From DYMC01 sp035406705 (GTDB lineage Bacteria; Verrucomicrobiota; Lentisphaeria; Victivallales; GWF2-50-93), in assembly GCA_964426675.1 (NCBI GenBank), contig CAYRRM010000010.1, positions 20,289 through 84,288 on the forward strand: a DNA stretch of 64,000 nucleotides, in the 5' to 3' direction. The notes under the pieces are model-generated. The model was given only the letters and a program-made list of their open reading frames with translations. It was not told where the DNA came from and did no database searches. Each line of letters opens with the position of its first letter. The stretch's first letter is position 1. The position numbers were made by a program, and so were the translations under genes. Of the stretch, positions 36,231 through 44,945 are shown piece by piece.

Positions 36231-36542
36231 TTATATTTCTTTTATTACCAATAATTCGGCGTACGAGTTTGAACTGTTTTCCCATTCTCTTTCTTCTCCA
36301 GGTGCGAGGTTAATAATATCTCCTGCTTGAAGTTTAAACTTATTTGTTCCGGAGATAAGCAGAGGGTTTCCACTGATAATGAAAAAATTAACAGGGAAAT
36401 CCAGAGTATGTTTTGGGATTTTTGAGTGCGGATTAATCGTCAATTTTACAAATTCACAATTCTTTGTTTTCCCACAGAAGATACCCTCTCCCGAGTCACT
36501 CAGGAATATCTGTTTTTTACGGAGAGAAATTATTTCAGGCAT
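36231..36542 (-). CDS. Small cupin protein downstream of KamA
   Basis: A 103-residue single-domain cupin: VKLTINPHSKIPKHT supplies the first His-bearing motif and LQAGDIINLAPGEEREWEN the second, with strands between. The metal site would have fewer His residues than the canonical HxH, so the role may be binding rather than oxidation. It overlaps the 3' end of kamA by 8 bp and is the last gene of the KamA cassette. Confidence 0.7.
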   Translation of the reverse strand: MPEIISLRKKQIFLSDSGEGIFCGKTKNCEFVKLTINPHSKIPKHTLDFPVNFFIISGNPLLISGTNKFKLQAGDIINLAPGEEREWENSSNSYAELLVIKEI

Positions 36543-37713
36543 TTTTTTTCTCCATAACTTCTGTTCTTTGGTAAAGATCAGAATAAGTGCTTTTTAAAGG
36601 AATGTTGGTTGGATTAAGATTTTTCTCAAAAATTTCTTTACACACTTTTTTAAATTTTTTCATTTCATTTCTTTGGGCATAAGGTTGAACATATCTAAAT
36701 TTCTTCCCTTCATAATTTTGTAATATTGTTTCATTTTCATTAAGCTGTAGCATATATTTTGGTAATATAGGTATTTTCCCTCCACCATTCGGAGCATCAA
36801 TAACAAAGTGTGGAATAGCTATACCTGATGTCCAGCCACGAAGACTTTTTATAATTTCAATTCCTTTCTGGACGGTAGTTCTCAAGTGTTCTGTGCCTTC
36901 TACCATATCTGCCTGATAAATATAATAGGGCCTTACTCTTGCCATAAGGAGTTTGTGCAAAAGTTGTTTCATAACGACAGGATCATCATTTACTCCTTTC
37001 AGAAGGACTGTCTGATTGCCTAGAGGAATACCAGCATTTGCGAGTTTAGCAAGAGCTTTTACTGCGTTTTCAGTTAATTCATCGGGATGATTAAAATGCA
37101 CATTGATATATAAAGGGTGATATTTTCTCAATATCTTAACGAGTTTATTTGTAATTCTATGTGGAAGGAAACAAGGCATTCTCGAACCGATTCTGATTAT
37201 CTGAATGTGTTCTATCGACCTCAGAGTTCCAAGTATTTTATCTATAATGGAATCATCGAGCATTAAAGGATCTCCACCGGAAATAATAACATCTCTTATC
37301 TCCTTATGCTCTCTTATATAATTAAATCCATCATCAAGAAAAGATAAATTTATTTTATCAGGATCTCCTACTTTTCTACTTCTGGTGCAAAAACGACAAT
37401 ATGATGCACAAAATGGAGAGACAAGAAAAAGACAGCGATCTGGGTATCTGTGAACAATACTTTTTACTGGAGAATCTTTGTCTTCACCAAGAGGATCAGT
37501 CATCAGATTATGCTTTTCAAATTCCATTTCATCAGGGATTACCTGTTTATATATTGGGTCATCTTTTTCCTTTATAAGTGAATAATAGTATCTTGTTATC
37601 TTTATTCCAAGTCGTTCTGAAAGAGATTTGAGTTTATCTAAGGGGATATTAAATCTTTCAGATATTTCTTCTAGTGTCACGGTATTAAGCAACATTTTTT
37701 TCCATTTTTCCAT
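36535..37713 (-). CDS. kamA: Radical SAM aminomutase, KamA family
   Basis: About 392 residues. The ATG at 37713 has AAGGAG seven bases upstream, whereas the GTG at 37734 lies within that ribosome site. The radical SAM cluster motif CASYCRFC (CX3CX2C) is at about residues 103-110, and the PLP lysine lies in DAPNGGGKIPILP. The family rearranges L-lysine to beta-lysine or analogous amino acids; substrate cannot be told from sequence alone. It is followed by the cupin and preceded by GNAT and ATP-grasp genes. The coupling resembles the ablA/ablB pair that makes N-epsilon-acetyl-beta-lysine, but the ligases are extra. Confidence 0.9.
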   Translation of the reverse strand: MEKWKKMLLNTVTLEEISERFNIPLDKLKSLSERLGIKITRYYYSLIKEKDDPIYKQVIPDEMEFEKHNLMTDPLGEDKDSPVKSIVHRYPDRCLFLVSPFCASYCRFCTRSRKVGDPDKINLSFLDDGFNYIREHKEIRDVIISGGDPLMLDDSIIDKILGTLRSIEHIQIIRIGSRMPCFLPHRITNKLVKILRKYHPLYINVHFNHPDELTENAVKALAKLANAGIPLGNQTVLLKGVNDDPVVMKQLLHKLLMARVRPYYIYQADMVEGTEHLRTTVQKGIEIIKSLRGWTSGIAIPHFVIDAPNGGGKIPILPKYMLQLNENETILQNYEGKKFRYVQPYAQRNEMKKFKKVCKEIFEKNLNPTNIPLKSTYSDLYQRTEVMEKKNA

Positions 37714-38218
37714 CTGTAGACTCCTTTTTTCCACTATATTTTAAGTTTTTAGTAAAAATCATTTTGTGATCTCTTGATTTGTAAAAATCTTTTATTATTG
37801 CAGTTAATCTATATTTTCTAGCAAGATAGAACTTTCTTGTATTTTTATATTTTTCCGTAGAGGATGTCTCAATAATTATCATTTTGCCACCGAGAGTTTT
37901 TATTCTTTCTTCTGAAAATTCAAGGAGTTTAGTTCCTATTCCTTTTCCTTGAAAAGATGGATCTACTGCTATCCAGTAGAGATCAAAAGTACTTTCAGTG
38001 CATGGTGTAGGGCCAAAACATACATATCCACAAATTTTGTTTTCAAGCTCCATTACGTAAAAGAAATAATCTTTTTGTTTTTTTTCCTTCAGATAAACGT
38101 CCATAAGTTCTTCAGCGATTTTAAGTTCTTTTTTAGAGAAGACTTTTGTTTTATTCAAAATATTCAATAATTTTGTTTTATCATTTCTGAGCATTTTTCT
38201 AATCTTGAAATTATTCAT
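37685..38218 (-). CDS. GNAT-family N-acetyltransferase in the KamA cassette
   Basis: A 177-residue GNAT. The acetyl-CoA pyrophosphate loop lies in IAVDPSFQGKGIGTKLLEF, with LENKICGYVCFGP and the C-terminal IIIETSSTEKYKNTRKFY. Its stop lies 29 bp inside kamA, so the two are translated together. By analogy with AblB it could acetylate an amino group of the aminomutase product; that is inference from linkage. It follows an ATP-grasp gene after 4 bp. Confidence 0.85.
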   Translation of the reverse strand: MNNFKIRKMLRNDKTKLLNILNKTKVFSKKELKIAEELMDVYLKEKKQKDYFFYVMELENKICGYVCFGPTPCTESTFDLYWIAVDPSFQGKGIGTKLLEFSEERIKTLGGKMIIIETSSTEKYKNTRKFYLARKYRLTAIIKDFYKSRDHKMIFTKNLKYSGKKESTDGKMEKNVA

Positions 38219-38222
38219 AACT

Positions 38223-39230
38223 TTATCTTCTACGCCTCCATTTTGAAATTTTTAGTAGGAGTTCTGCAAAACTCGCAAAATCTATATTTGCAGCCAATAA
38301 GGCCTTTCTAAACCCTGCGTTTGGTGATATGTCAGGATTTGGATTAAATTCAAGAAAGTAAATTTCCTCTTTTGCATTCAATCTAAAATCAACACGAGCA
38401 TAAGAATCTGCTTCAAAAATTTTATATATTTTTCTTCCAAGAGACATTAATTTTTTAGAAATGTAATCGGGGATTTCAGCAGGACAATGAGATTCTGTGT
38501 TGCGATAAAATTTCGTATTTTCTTTCCATTTTGCTTCATAGGAAACAATTTTGGCTTTATTACTCGGAAAATCTTTAAAAACTATTTCCGCAGGAGGAAG
38601 AACTCTTATCTCATTTTTATTTCCAAAAATTGCAACATTAAATTCCCTTCCATCAATGTATTTTTCAGCTAATACAGGTTTACCGAATCTCGCTATTAAA
38701 TTTTTGGTTTGTATTTTAAATTCTTTGTAGTTTCGAACATATGATTTCTCTGATATTCCAATACTTCCATCTTCAAAAGGAGGTTTGAGAAATATTGGGA
38801 AATCTATGTTAATTTTATCTTCTGGACAAAAAATCGTTTGAAATTCAGGTGTAAGTATATCGTTCTTTTTAACTATAATTTTGGCTTTTTCTTTATCCTG
38901 TGCTAACAGAAGTGTTTTTGCCGAACATCCTGTATATGGAATATATAATAATTCCAATAGAGCAGCTATATTCATTTCAAGTTTTGGATTTCCTCTGAAC
39001 CCCTCACATAAGTTAAAAATGAAATCAGGTTTCATTTCATCTACAATATCAAAAAATCTTTTTAATGGAAAGGACAGTGGAATAATTTTACATGAATAAC
39101 CAATTTCTGATAAACATTCTGATATACTTAATGCTGAATCTATTACAGAACTTTCCGCTTCGAAATCATTGCGAATTTCGCATCTTTCAGGTTCATTGTA
39201 AATTATTAAAACTTTTCCTTTTTTTTTCAT
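38223..39230 (-). CDS. ATP-grasp ligase, D-Ala-D-Ala ligase-like (first copy)
   Basis: About 335 residues from the ATG at 39230, which overlaps the stop of the next ligase as ATGA. The ATP-grasp core includes GCSAKTLLLAQDKEKAKIIV, FLKPPFEDGSIGISEKS, AEKYIDGREFNVAIFG and YARVDFRLNAKEEIYFLEFNPNPDISP, the last with the metal-binding Glu/Asn pair. It belongs to the D-alanine--D-alanine ligase superfamily but lacks the house-keeping Ddl context, so it probably joins other amino acids. It is adjacent to a paralogue and to GNAT/KamA genes, which suggests a short peptide product. Confidence 0.88.
   Translation of the reverse strand: MKKKGKVLIIYNEPERCEIRNDFEAESSVIDSALSISECLSEIGYSCKIIPLSFPLKRFFDIVDEMKPDFIFNLCEGFRGNPKLEMNIAALLELLYIPYTGCSAKTLLLAQDKEKAKIIVKKNDILTPEFQTIFCPEDKINIDFPIFLKPPFEDGSIGISEKSYVRNYKEFKIQTKNLIARFGKPVLAEKYIDGREFNVAIFGNKNEIRVLPPAEIVFKDFPSNKAKIVSYEAKWKENTKFYRNTESHCPAEIPDYISKKLMSLGRKIYKIFEADSYARVDFRLNAKEEIYFLEFNPNPDISPNAGFRKALLAANIDFASFAELLLKISKWRRRR
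39171..39181. repeat. HIP-like palindrome, single-T-centre form
   Basis: Exact GCGAATTTCGC in the first ATP-grasp gene; reads C-E-I-R on the coding strand, a different frame from most copies. Confidence 0.85.
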
Positions 39231-40288
39231 TCTAAGCCATATCTTTTGCATGCAAATCCCAATACCTTATTTATCATTTGGTCATACGAATATCCTGCTG
39301 TTCTTGCAGCTTTTGGAAAACAAGAATTTTGTTCTGGATTTGGCAATATTCCTGGCAATGGATTCAACTCTATAATGTTGGGTACGGAGTTTCCATCGAG
39401 TCGTACGTCTATTCTGCACCAATCTCTTATATCAAGACAGCGATAAGCGTTAATAGCTACTTTTTCAATGGCTTTTCTCAAGTCATTTGAGATTTTTGCA
39501 GGGCACTCAAATATTTCAAGAGGATTCTCATCGGTGTCCCAAATCCATTTTGCTTCATAGGAATAGAGTTTTTTAGATTGAGGCGGAAGTTTATCAAATT
39601 TTATTGCGACAATTGGTAATACTTCTATTTCATCATCATTTCCCCAGATAGCAACTGTAAATTCCTCTCCCGGTAAATATTCTTCTACAATTACTGGTTG
39701 TTTATATTTTAAGATTTTTTCCTTTATACGGAGTTTAGCCGTTGTATCATTTTCCACAAATGAATCTTCAAAAATACCTTTACTGCTTCCTTCTGAAATG
39801 GGTTTTACTATTAGGGGAAAATTTAGGTTTGACAAATCTATATTATCATAAGAAAAACATATTTTAAAAGGGGAAACTGGTATTTTGTTCCATGCTAAAA
39901 TTTCTTTTGTCCTGAACTTATTCAGACAAATTGCAAGAGATAGTGGGCCAGAGCCCGTATAGGGGATGGAATATCTTTCACAAATCATGGGAACAAAGGA
40001 TTCTCGCATGTCCCCATAAAGTCCTTCAGATATATTAAAGACTATATCAGGGGCTATCTTTTTTATGGAGATAGGAAAATCTGAGTTTCCTTCAAGAATT
40101 TCCACATAATGTCCTGAAAAGGAAATGGCTTTGGCTACAGCATCAATTGTGAAGGGAGTATCACCTTCTGCGAAAAAGTCGGGTGGAGGTTCTTCATCAT
40201 TCTCCAATATGCCATTATGCTCAGCATACTCCTTCTTCAAACCTTCTTTCGTGCTACAAGCAACGACTACGTGGAGTTTTTTATTCAT
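39227..40288 (-). CDS. ATP-grasp ligase, D-Ala-D-Ala ligase-like (second copy)
   Basis: A 353-residue paralogue of the adjacent ligase. Key parts are GSGPLSLAICLNKFRTKEIL, LIVKPISEGSSKGIF (the glycine-rich ATP loop), VEEYLPGEEFTVAIWG and DWCRIDVRLDGN...IIELNPLPGILP. The N-terminal part (DTPFTIDAVAKAISFSGHYV) and the C-terminal extension differ from Ddl. The start ATG overlaps, as ATGA, the stop of a small upstream ORF. Two unlike ligases in tandem suggest two successive amide bonds. Confidence 0.88.
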   Translation of the reverse strand: MNKKLHVVVACSTKEGLKKEYAEHNGILENDEEPPPDFFAEGDTPFTIDAVAKAISFSGHYVEILEGNSDFPISIKKIAPDIVFNISEGLYGDMRESFVPMICERYSIPYTGSGPLSLAICLNKFRTKEILAWNKIPVSPFKICFSYDNIDLSNLNFPLIVKPISEGSSKGIFEDSFVENDTTAKLRIKEKILKYKQPVIVEEYLPGEEFTVAIWGNDDEIEVLPIVAIKFDKLPPQSKKLYSYEAKWIWDTDENPLEIFECPAKISNDLRKAIEKVAINAYRCLDIRDWCRIDVRLDGNSVPNIIELNPLPGILPNPEQNSCFPKAARTAGYSYDQMINKVLGFACKRYGLE

Positions 40289-40455
40289 CTTCCCCCCTTG
40301 TAATTTTTAGAGAAAAGGATATTTCTCGAGGGGATTGAGAATGATGAGAAAATGAGGCGGAAATACTCTTCATACATAGAAGTTGCGAAATTCGCAAATT
40401 CAAATGCAACATTTATAATTTTTTCGGAATACTCTGCAGAAGAGTCTTCTATCAT
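40285..40455 (-). CDS. Small ORF (56 codons) translationally coupled to the ATP-grasp gene
   Basis: Reading up from the ATGA overlap with the ATP-grasp start gives an open frame of about 76 codons back to a TAA at 40513; the first ATG (40455) gives 56 residues, beginning MIEDSSAEYSEKIINVAFEF and ending with basic residues. The composition looks protein-like, with balanced acidic, aromatic and hydrophobic residues. No good Shine-Dalgarno precedes that ATG. A perfect AAGGAGG at 40528-40534 instead stands just before a GTG whose frame hits the TAA four codons on, so the gene may have lost its start by a point change. Function unknown. Confidence 0.4.
   Translation of the reverse strand: MIEDSSAEYSEKIINVAFEFANFATSMYEEYFRLIFSSFSIPSRNILFSKNYKGGR
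40385..40395. repeat. HIP-like palindrome, single-A-centre form
   Basis: Exact GCGAAATTCGC with TT/AA flanks, within the possible small ORF before the ATP-grasp gene (would read A-N-F-A). Confidence 0.85.
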
Positions 40456-40527
40456 ATAGATGGAATTAAACTTGCCCAGGAAACCAATGTAATTTTTCCA
40501 TTTAGAAACAAGTTATTTTACCACACG

Positions 40528-40534
40528 CCTCCTT
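40528..40534 (-). promoter_or_regulatory. Isolated strong Shine-Dalgarno upstream of the KamA cassette
   Basis: AAGGAGG on the minus strand, followed by GTGTGGTAAAATAA: the GTG frame stops at codon 4. It marks either a lost start or a mini-leader. Confidence 0.4.
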
Positions 40535-40578
40535 TTTTTATTATCTATTAAAATATAAGAAATATTTTTTAATGCAAA

Positions 40579-43500
40579 TTAAAAATTTTTTTTCTTTACT
40601 GTCATGTAAAATGAAAAATTTGTAGGGACTGGCTTTATCAGGTATTCTTCAAGAGGGCCAGGCCCGCAGCTTGCACTTCCTAATCCACATTGTTTTTTGT
40701 CAATATAAAGATAAGTCAAATCCTCCATTTTTATATCGTAGGTATGTTTTGCTTCTGTGAGATTTTCCAATGAGCAGCGTCTGGCGCTGAAATTAAAAGA
40801 ATCTTTTCCTATGAAAATGAGCTCAATACCATCCTGATTATGGATTTTCATATTTCTGACATCACACCTGTTTCCATTTTCTTGAGGATGAATGTAATTA
40901 ACAAATAAATCATCAATATGGTATGAATATTTTGCGAATTTCGCAGATTCCTTGCGGTCGTCATAATTTTCATGTGGACCTCTGCCAAACCACACTATAT
41001 TTGTAAATCCTTTATTTAGAACGAATTCAAAACCAATGCGTGGGAGTGGGGGTAGATTTTTATTAGGTTTTATCTGATGTTCTACTAGAATTAGGCCGCC
41101 CTGTAGGAAATTGTAAGTAGTTTTGCATTCAAATGCTGGTTTCATTGATTTTGCTGCTAAAAGATATTTTGTTTCAAAGGAGAATTTGCCATCCTTGATT
41201 TCTTTTAATTCGGAACTTAAAATTTTTGGGATAAGTTTATCTAATCCGCTCTGAATCCACTTTTGGCCTAATCTTTCTCCAAATAACCAATTGTCATCAT
41301 TATCTGTTGGAGCTCTCCAGAAATTTGGTTTTGGATTTTTATTAAGTATATTAATTCCATCAATCGAAATAGAAGAAAGTTGCGCATTTTTTTTGTCTAT
41401 TGTTATTAATAGATTTTCAAATGAAAGATCAAAAATATGATTATTTTTTTGTAATGCCCATTTTGTTTTGTTTTCTGGGATTATGATATTTGGTATTTTT
41501 GGCTTTGATATTTCGAATTGAGCCCATGCTACTTCATGTCCTTTTTCTGCCCAAGGTGTTTTTGCTTTGAGTTTTAAGGAAATATTAAGCCATAAATTTT
41601 TATCTTTACTAATGTTATTTTTAATAGCGATTTTACATTTTTTTCTTTCCTTAGGTAGAATTTGAGGAAGGTCAAAATTCGCAGATTCGATTTCATTTGA
41701 ATTTTCATCAATTATTGCATAACTTGCTTCGAGATGAGATAAGTCGGAGAAATCATATCTATTAAGAATAGAAATAGAAAAATCCTTTAAATTAAAATCT
41801 TCTATTCTAACAGGTTCGATAATTTTTTTATATTCTATCAAACAGGGATGTGGAATCCTATCTGGAAATACCATTCCATCTATACAGAATTTAGAATCAT
41901 TTGGGAAATCTCCGAAATCACCACCATAAGCGAAAAATTCTATTCCATTTTTATATTGTCGTATACCGTGATCGCACCATTCCCATACACAACCACCTAT
42001 TAATTTATCGTGGTTCCAGATTGCATTCCAGTATTCCTTAAGGTTTCCGGGGCTGTTTCCCATAGCGTGTGCATATTCGCACATAAAGTAAGGTCTTTTA
42101 TCTTTTTTATCTTTTGCTATTTCAATTATTTTTTGAACGGTAGGATACATATTGCTTCTTATATCGGCTACAGGGCCACCGTCTCCTGGTTTTTCAGAAT
42201 GTTCTCCTTCATAATGAATCGGTCTTGAATCTCTAGATCGAATATAATTTGCCATTGCGTGGTGATTTTTTCCGAAGCCTGATTCATTTCCAAGAGACCA
42301 GATTATTACGGAGGGATGATTTTTATCCCTTTCAAACATTCTTTTGGCTCGGTCAATAAATGCTTTCTTCCATAAAGGATTTCTTGCTGGGATGTCAGGT
42401 TCATCATAGCCAAATCCATGTGTTTCGAGATCAGCTTCATTTATAAGGTAAATTCCATATTTATTGCAAAGTTCATACCATCTTGGATCATTTATGTAAT
42501 GAGAAGTTCTGACCGCATTGATATTGTGGGTTTTCATTAGAAGAATATCTTTTAACATACCGTTCGTAGAAACAGAGTGCCCGGTATCCGGATGACTTTC
42601 ATGTCTATTTACACCTTTTAATTTGATGGGCTTTCCATTAAGTAAGAGGGTACTGTTTTTAATTTCAATTTTACGAAATCCTACATCAAAGGATTTAGAT
42701 TCGCATTCGACTCCATTCAAATTGCGAAGAGTGATTATGAGTTTATATAAATTTGGAGTTTCTGCGTTCCATAATGCTGGTTTATTTACTTCATTTTCAA
42801 ATGTTATTTTCTTTTTTTTAGCTTTTTGTATTTTGATATTCTCAATTTTTTGCTGGAAGAGAATAGAGTTTTTCTCATCGATTAGTTCCAGTTCGATTAA
42901 TCCTTCAAAATCTCTGTCAAGATTTTTTAGTTCTATCTCTGTTTTTATTGTCGCGTTTTGGTATTTTTTATCGAGATCAGTTTTTATAAAAACATCCCTT
43001 ATATATGTTTTTGATTCTGCAATCAGGTACACATCCCGAAAAATTCCTGATAATCTCCAGAAGTCCTGATCTTCAAGATATGAGGCATCAGACCATTGAA
43101 GGACCTTTACCTGTATAATGTTTTTACCAGATGAAATGAAATCTGTGATACGAAATTCTGAAGGCATGTGACTACCCTTACTAAAGCCAACAAATTTCCC
43201 ATTTATCCAACAATAGAAAGCACTGTCAACTCCTTCAAAAATGAGAAAGAGTTCCCTGTTACTCCACTCTTCCGGGATTTCAAAGCTCCTCTTGTATAGA
43301 CCTACTGGATTTTCATCTGGAACAAGGGGTGGAGTAAGAGGAATGGGGTATCTTACATTAGTATAGTGGGGTTTTCCATATCCTTTCATTTGCCAGTTTG
43401 ACGGGACGTCTATGTTGTCGAATTTTACAGATTCATCTAATAACGGGAAGAGTTCAGATTCAGGATCATGATTTTTACAATATTTAAAATCCCATTTCCC

Positions 43501-43644
43501 AGATAAGAGTTTGAAAAGCTGTGATTTTTCTCTTTCTTGAACTGAAGTTCCTTTATCTTTTAAAAAAGGAATGGAATATGCACGTGCTTCTTCACGATTT
43601 ATATGGAGTAGGTTTGGGTTTTCCCAATCATTAAGTTTTTTCAT
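40579..43644 (-). CDS. lacZ: Beta-galactosidase, glycoside hydrolase family 2
   Basis: About 1021 residues from the ATG at 43644, which has a GAGGGAG Shine-Dalgarno; upstream codons are not conserved-looking. The five-domain LacZ layout is present. The acid/base Glu lies in IIWSLGNESGFGKNH (about 453) and the nucleophile Glu in YFMCEYAHAMGNSPG (about 520). The N-terminus WENPNLLHINREEARAY and WRAPTDNDD near the small-chain end are typical. No signal peptide, so it acts in the cytoplasm on imported disaccharides. It is a single gene; no permease sits beside it. A palindrome lies at 40934. Confidence 0.95.
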   Translation of the reverse strand: MKKLNDWENPNLLHINREEARAYSIPFLKDKGTSVQEREKSQLFKLLSGKWDFKYCKNHDPESELFPLLDESVKFDNIDVPSNWQMKGYGKPHYTNVRYPIPLTPPLVPDENPVGLYKRSFEIPEEWSNRELFLIFEGVDSAFYCWINGKFVGFSKGSHMPSEFRITDFISSGKNIIQVKVLQWSDASYLEDQDFWRLSGIFRDVYLIAESKTYIRDVFIKTDLDKKYQNATIKTEIELKNLDRDFEGLIELELIDEKNSILFQQKIENIKIQKAKKKKITFENEVNKPALWNAETPNLYKLIITLRNLNGVECESKSFDVGFRKIEIKNSTLLLNGKPIKLKGVNRHESHPDTGHSVSTNGMLKDILLMKTHNINAVRTSHYINDPRWYELCNKYGIYLINEADLETHGFGYDEPDIPARNPLWKKAFIDRAKRMFERDKNHPSVIIWSLGNESGFGKNHHAMANYIRSRDSRPIHYEGEHSEKPGDGGPVADIRSNMYPTVQKIIEIAKDKKDKRPYFMCEYAHAMGNSPGNLKEYWNAIWNHDKLIGGCVWEWCDHGIRQYKNGIEFFAYGGDFGDFPNDSKFCIDGMVFPDRIPHPCLIEYKKIIEPVRIEDFNLKDFSISILNRYDFSDLSHLEASYAIIDENSNEIESANFDLPQILPKERKKCKIAIKNNISKDKNLWLNISLKLKAKTPWAEKGHEVAWAQFEISKPKIPNIIIPENKTKWALQKNNHIFDLSFENLLITIDKKNAQLSSISIDGINILNKNPKPNFWRAPTDNDDNWLFGERLGQKWIQSGLDKLIPKILSSELKEIKDGKFSFETKYLLAAKSMKPAFECKTTYNFLQGGLILVEHQIKPNKNLPPLPRIGFEFVLNKGFTNIVWFGRGPHENYDDRKESAKFAKYSYHIDDLFVNYIHPQENGNRCDVRNMKIHNQDGIELIFIGKDSFNFSARRCSLENLTEAKHTYDIKMEDLTYLYIDKKQCGLGSASCGPGPLEEYLIKPVPTNFSFYMTVKKKNF
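40934..40944. repeat. HIP-like palindrome, single-T-centre form
   Basis: Exact GCGAATTTCGC near the 3' end of lacZ; reads A-K-F-A. Confidence 0.85.
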
Positions 43645-43948
43645 AAAAATTCTCCCTCTTTTTTTGAAGGGAAATAAAGCTAAATGAAGAAATATTTTTT
43701 TCAAGTAGAAAAAATTTATTTAAGAAATAATAGAGCGTAAAGATTTGAAATTTATTCTAAAGATACAATTTCAGAAAGTGAATTGAACTTACATTTGTGA
43801 TACAATGTCTATAAAAAGGTGGATTAATTTTATGCAAATATTCAGATGATTATTTCAGAGAAGTCATTAATATGGGAACTGAAGGTTAGTATAAATTCAA
43901 TCGAGTATTAATGCTAATGAAAAAACATAAGAAGGAAAAAATTATAAG
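43645..43948. other. Intergenic stretch between lacZ and tRNA-Arg
   Basis: 304 bases of AT-rich DNA with no open frame I would call. On the minus strand TTTACG, 17 bases, TAAATT upstream of lacZ is a weak sigma-70-like promoter candidate; nothing else stands out. Confidence 0.4.
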
Positions 43949-44025
43949 TGGCGTCCCGGGCAGGATTCGAACCTGCGACCCTCTGATTAGAAGTCAGATG
44001 CTCTAATCCTCTGAGCTACCGGGAC
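43949..44025 (-). tRNA. tRNA-Arg (anticodon UCU), CCA encoded
   Basis: The minus strand folds as a full cloverleaf: acceptor GTCCCGG / CCGGGAC, D arm TAGCTCAGAGGATTAGAGCA, anticodon stem TCTGA / TCAGA with loop CTTCTAA (anticodon TCT, reading AGA), and T arm AGGTTCGAATCCT. Discriminator G is followed by a genome-encoded CCA. AGA is a frequent arginine codon in this AT-rich genome. Confidence 0.96.
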
Positions 44026-44041
44026 AAAAAAATTAAATATA

Positions 44042-44070
44042 AATATAATCTTCATATTGGAAAAATGCAA
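44042..44070 (-). promoter_or_regulatory. Promoter of the tRNA-Arg gene
   Basis: TTGCAT (44065-44070), a 17-base spacer and TATATT (44042-44047) on the minus strand, ending 17 bases before the mature tRNA 5' end; a sigma-70-like arrangement. Confidence 0.5.
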
Positions 44071-44086
44071 ACAGGTAAGTTATATT
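44057..44086 (+). promoter_or_regulatory. Promoter of the zinc-ribbon/PTS gene, divergent to the tRNA promoter
   Basis: TTGGAA (44057-44062), an 18-base spacer and TATATT (44081-44086) on the plus strand; it overlaps the tRNA promoter region, and a GAGG ribosome site follows at 44115. Confidence 0.4.
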
Positions 44087-44123
44087 TTAGTAATAAAAAT
44101 TCATTACCAAAGACGAGGATAAT

Positions 44124-44945
44124 ATGAATAAGTATGTTAATATGTTACTTCAAATACAGGAACTTGAAACAGTATTAAAAGAAGGCAGTATCATATCTTC
44201 CAATAAACGCAGTGAAAAATCTCTTGTAGAATTAAAAGAAGATATTAAGGGATTAAAACAAGATATGCCATTTGAAATTGTTTCATCATTTGAGCGTCTG
44301 ATATCCAAATACGGGATTGCGGTATGTCCTATGATTAATTCAAAGTGTACTGGATGTTCGATGAAAATTCCCGTTGGAATTGCAAATAATGTACTATCTG
44401 ATCGGAATATCATAGCGTGTCCAAACTGTGGTAGGTATCTTTTCCCTGATGAGGAGTATAAAGGGAGGGATGTAGATGAAAATAAACAATATAAAGGAAT
44501 TGCAAGATTTTCTTCTTTAGATTTGATGTTTCCGGGGCTCGAAGCAAAAAGCAAGGAAGAGGCTATAGAAATAATAGCGGAAAAAACTGTTGAAGCTGGA
44601 TTTGTGCAGGACGCAAAAGAGTTTACGGATGCGTTGATAAGACGAGAATCTCTCATTTCAACAACAGTAGAAAAGGGTATTGCCTTTCCGCATGCTCGTG
44701 GAGTAAGAGCCTGTGGTCTCACTCTTGCGATTGGTACACTTGCCAAACCTATAAAAGAAAATGGATTTGAGAATCCGCTTACTACTCTTTTTGTTTCTGC
44801 TGTGCCTGTTTGTGCAAGCATGTTTTACATTGAGCTTGTTTCAAAACTTGCAAACTATTTTGCGAATGACAAAAACATGGCGAAACTCCTTAAAGCAAAA
44901 ACGGCAGAAGAAATCTGGAAAATTATTGTCCTCATTGGAAGATAA
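44124..44945 (+). CDS. Zinc-ribbon/coiled-coil protein fused to a PTS EIIA domain
   Basis: A 273-residue fusion. Residues about 1-110 form a helical coiled coil with a C-terminal zinc ribbon (VCPMINSKCTGCSMKIP and ACPNCGRYLFP), like the DUF164/CdsZ family. Residues about 130-273 are a fructose/mannitol-type PTS EIIA domain with the phosphorylated His in GIAFPHARGVRACG. No EIIB/EIIC transporter is nearby, so the EIIA part is more likely regulatory, as in nitrogen-type PTS. The alcohol dehydrogenase begins at the very next base. Confidence 0.8.
   Translation: MNKYVNMLLQIQELETVLKEGSIISSNKRSEKSLVELKEDIKGLKQDMPFEIVSSFERLISKYGIAVCPMINSKCTGCSMKIPVGIANNVLSDRNIIACPNCGRYLFPDEEYKGRDVDENKQYKGIARFSSLDLMFPGLEAKSKEEAIEIIAEKTVEAGFVQDAKEFTDALIRRESLISTTVEKGIAFPHARGVRACGLTLAIGTLAKPIKENGFENPLTTLFVSAVPVCASMFYIELVSKLANYFANDKNMAKLLKAKTAEEIWKIIVLIGR

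Noticed and set aside
42623..43069. 148-codon antisense frame within lacZ
   Set aside because: Low-complexity Ser/Phe-rich reading of the complementary strand of a well-supported beta-galactosidase.
44150..44821. 223-codon open frame antisense to the zinc-ribbon/PTS gene
   Set aside because: The sense gene has clear zinc-ribbon and EIIA motifs and a ribosome site; the antisense frame has none.
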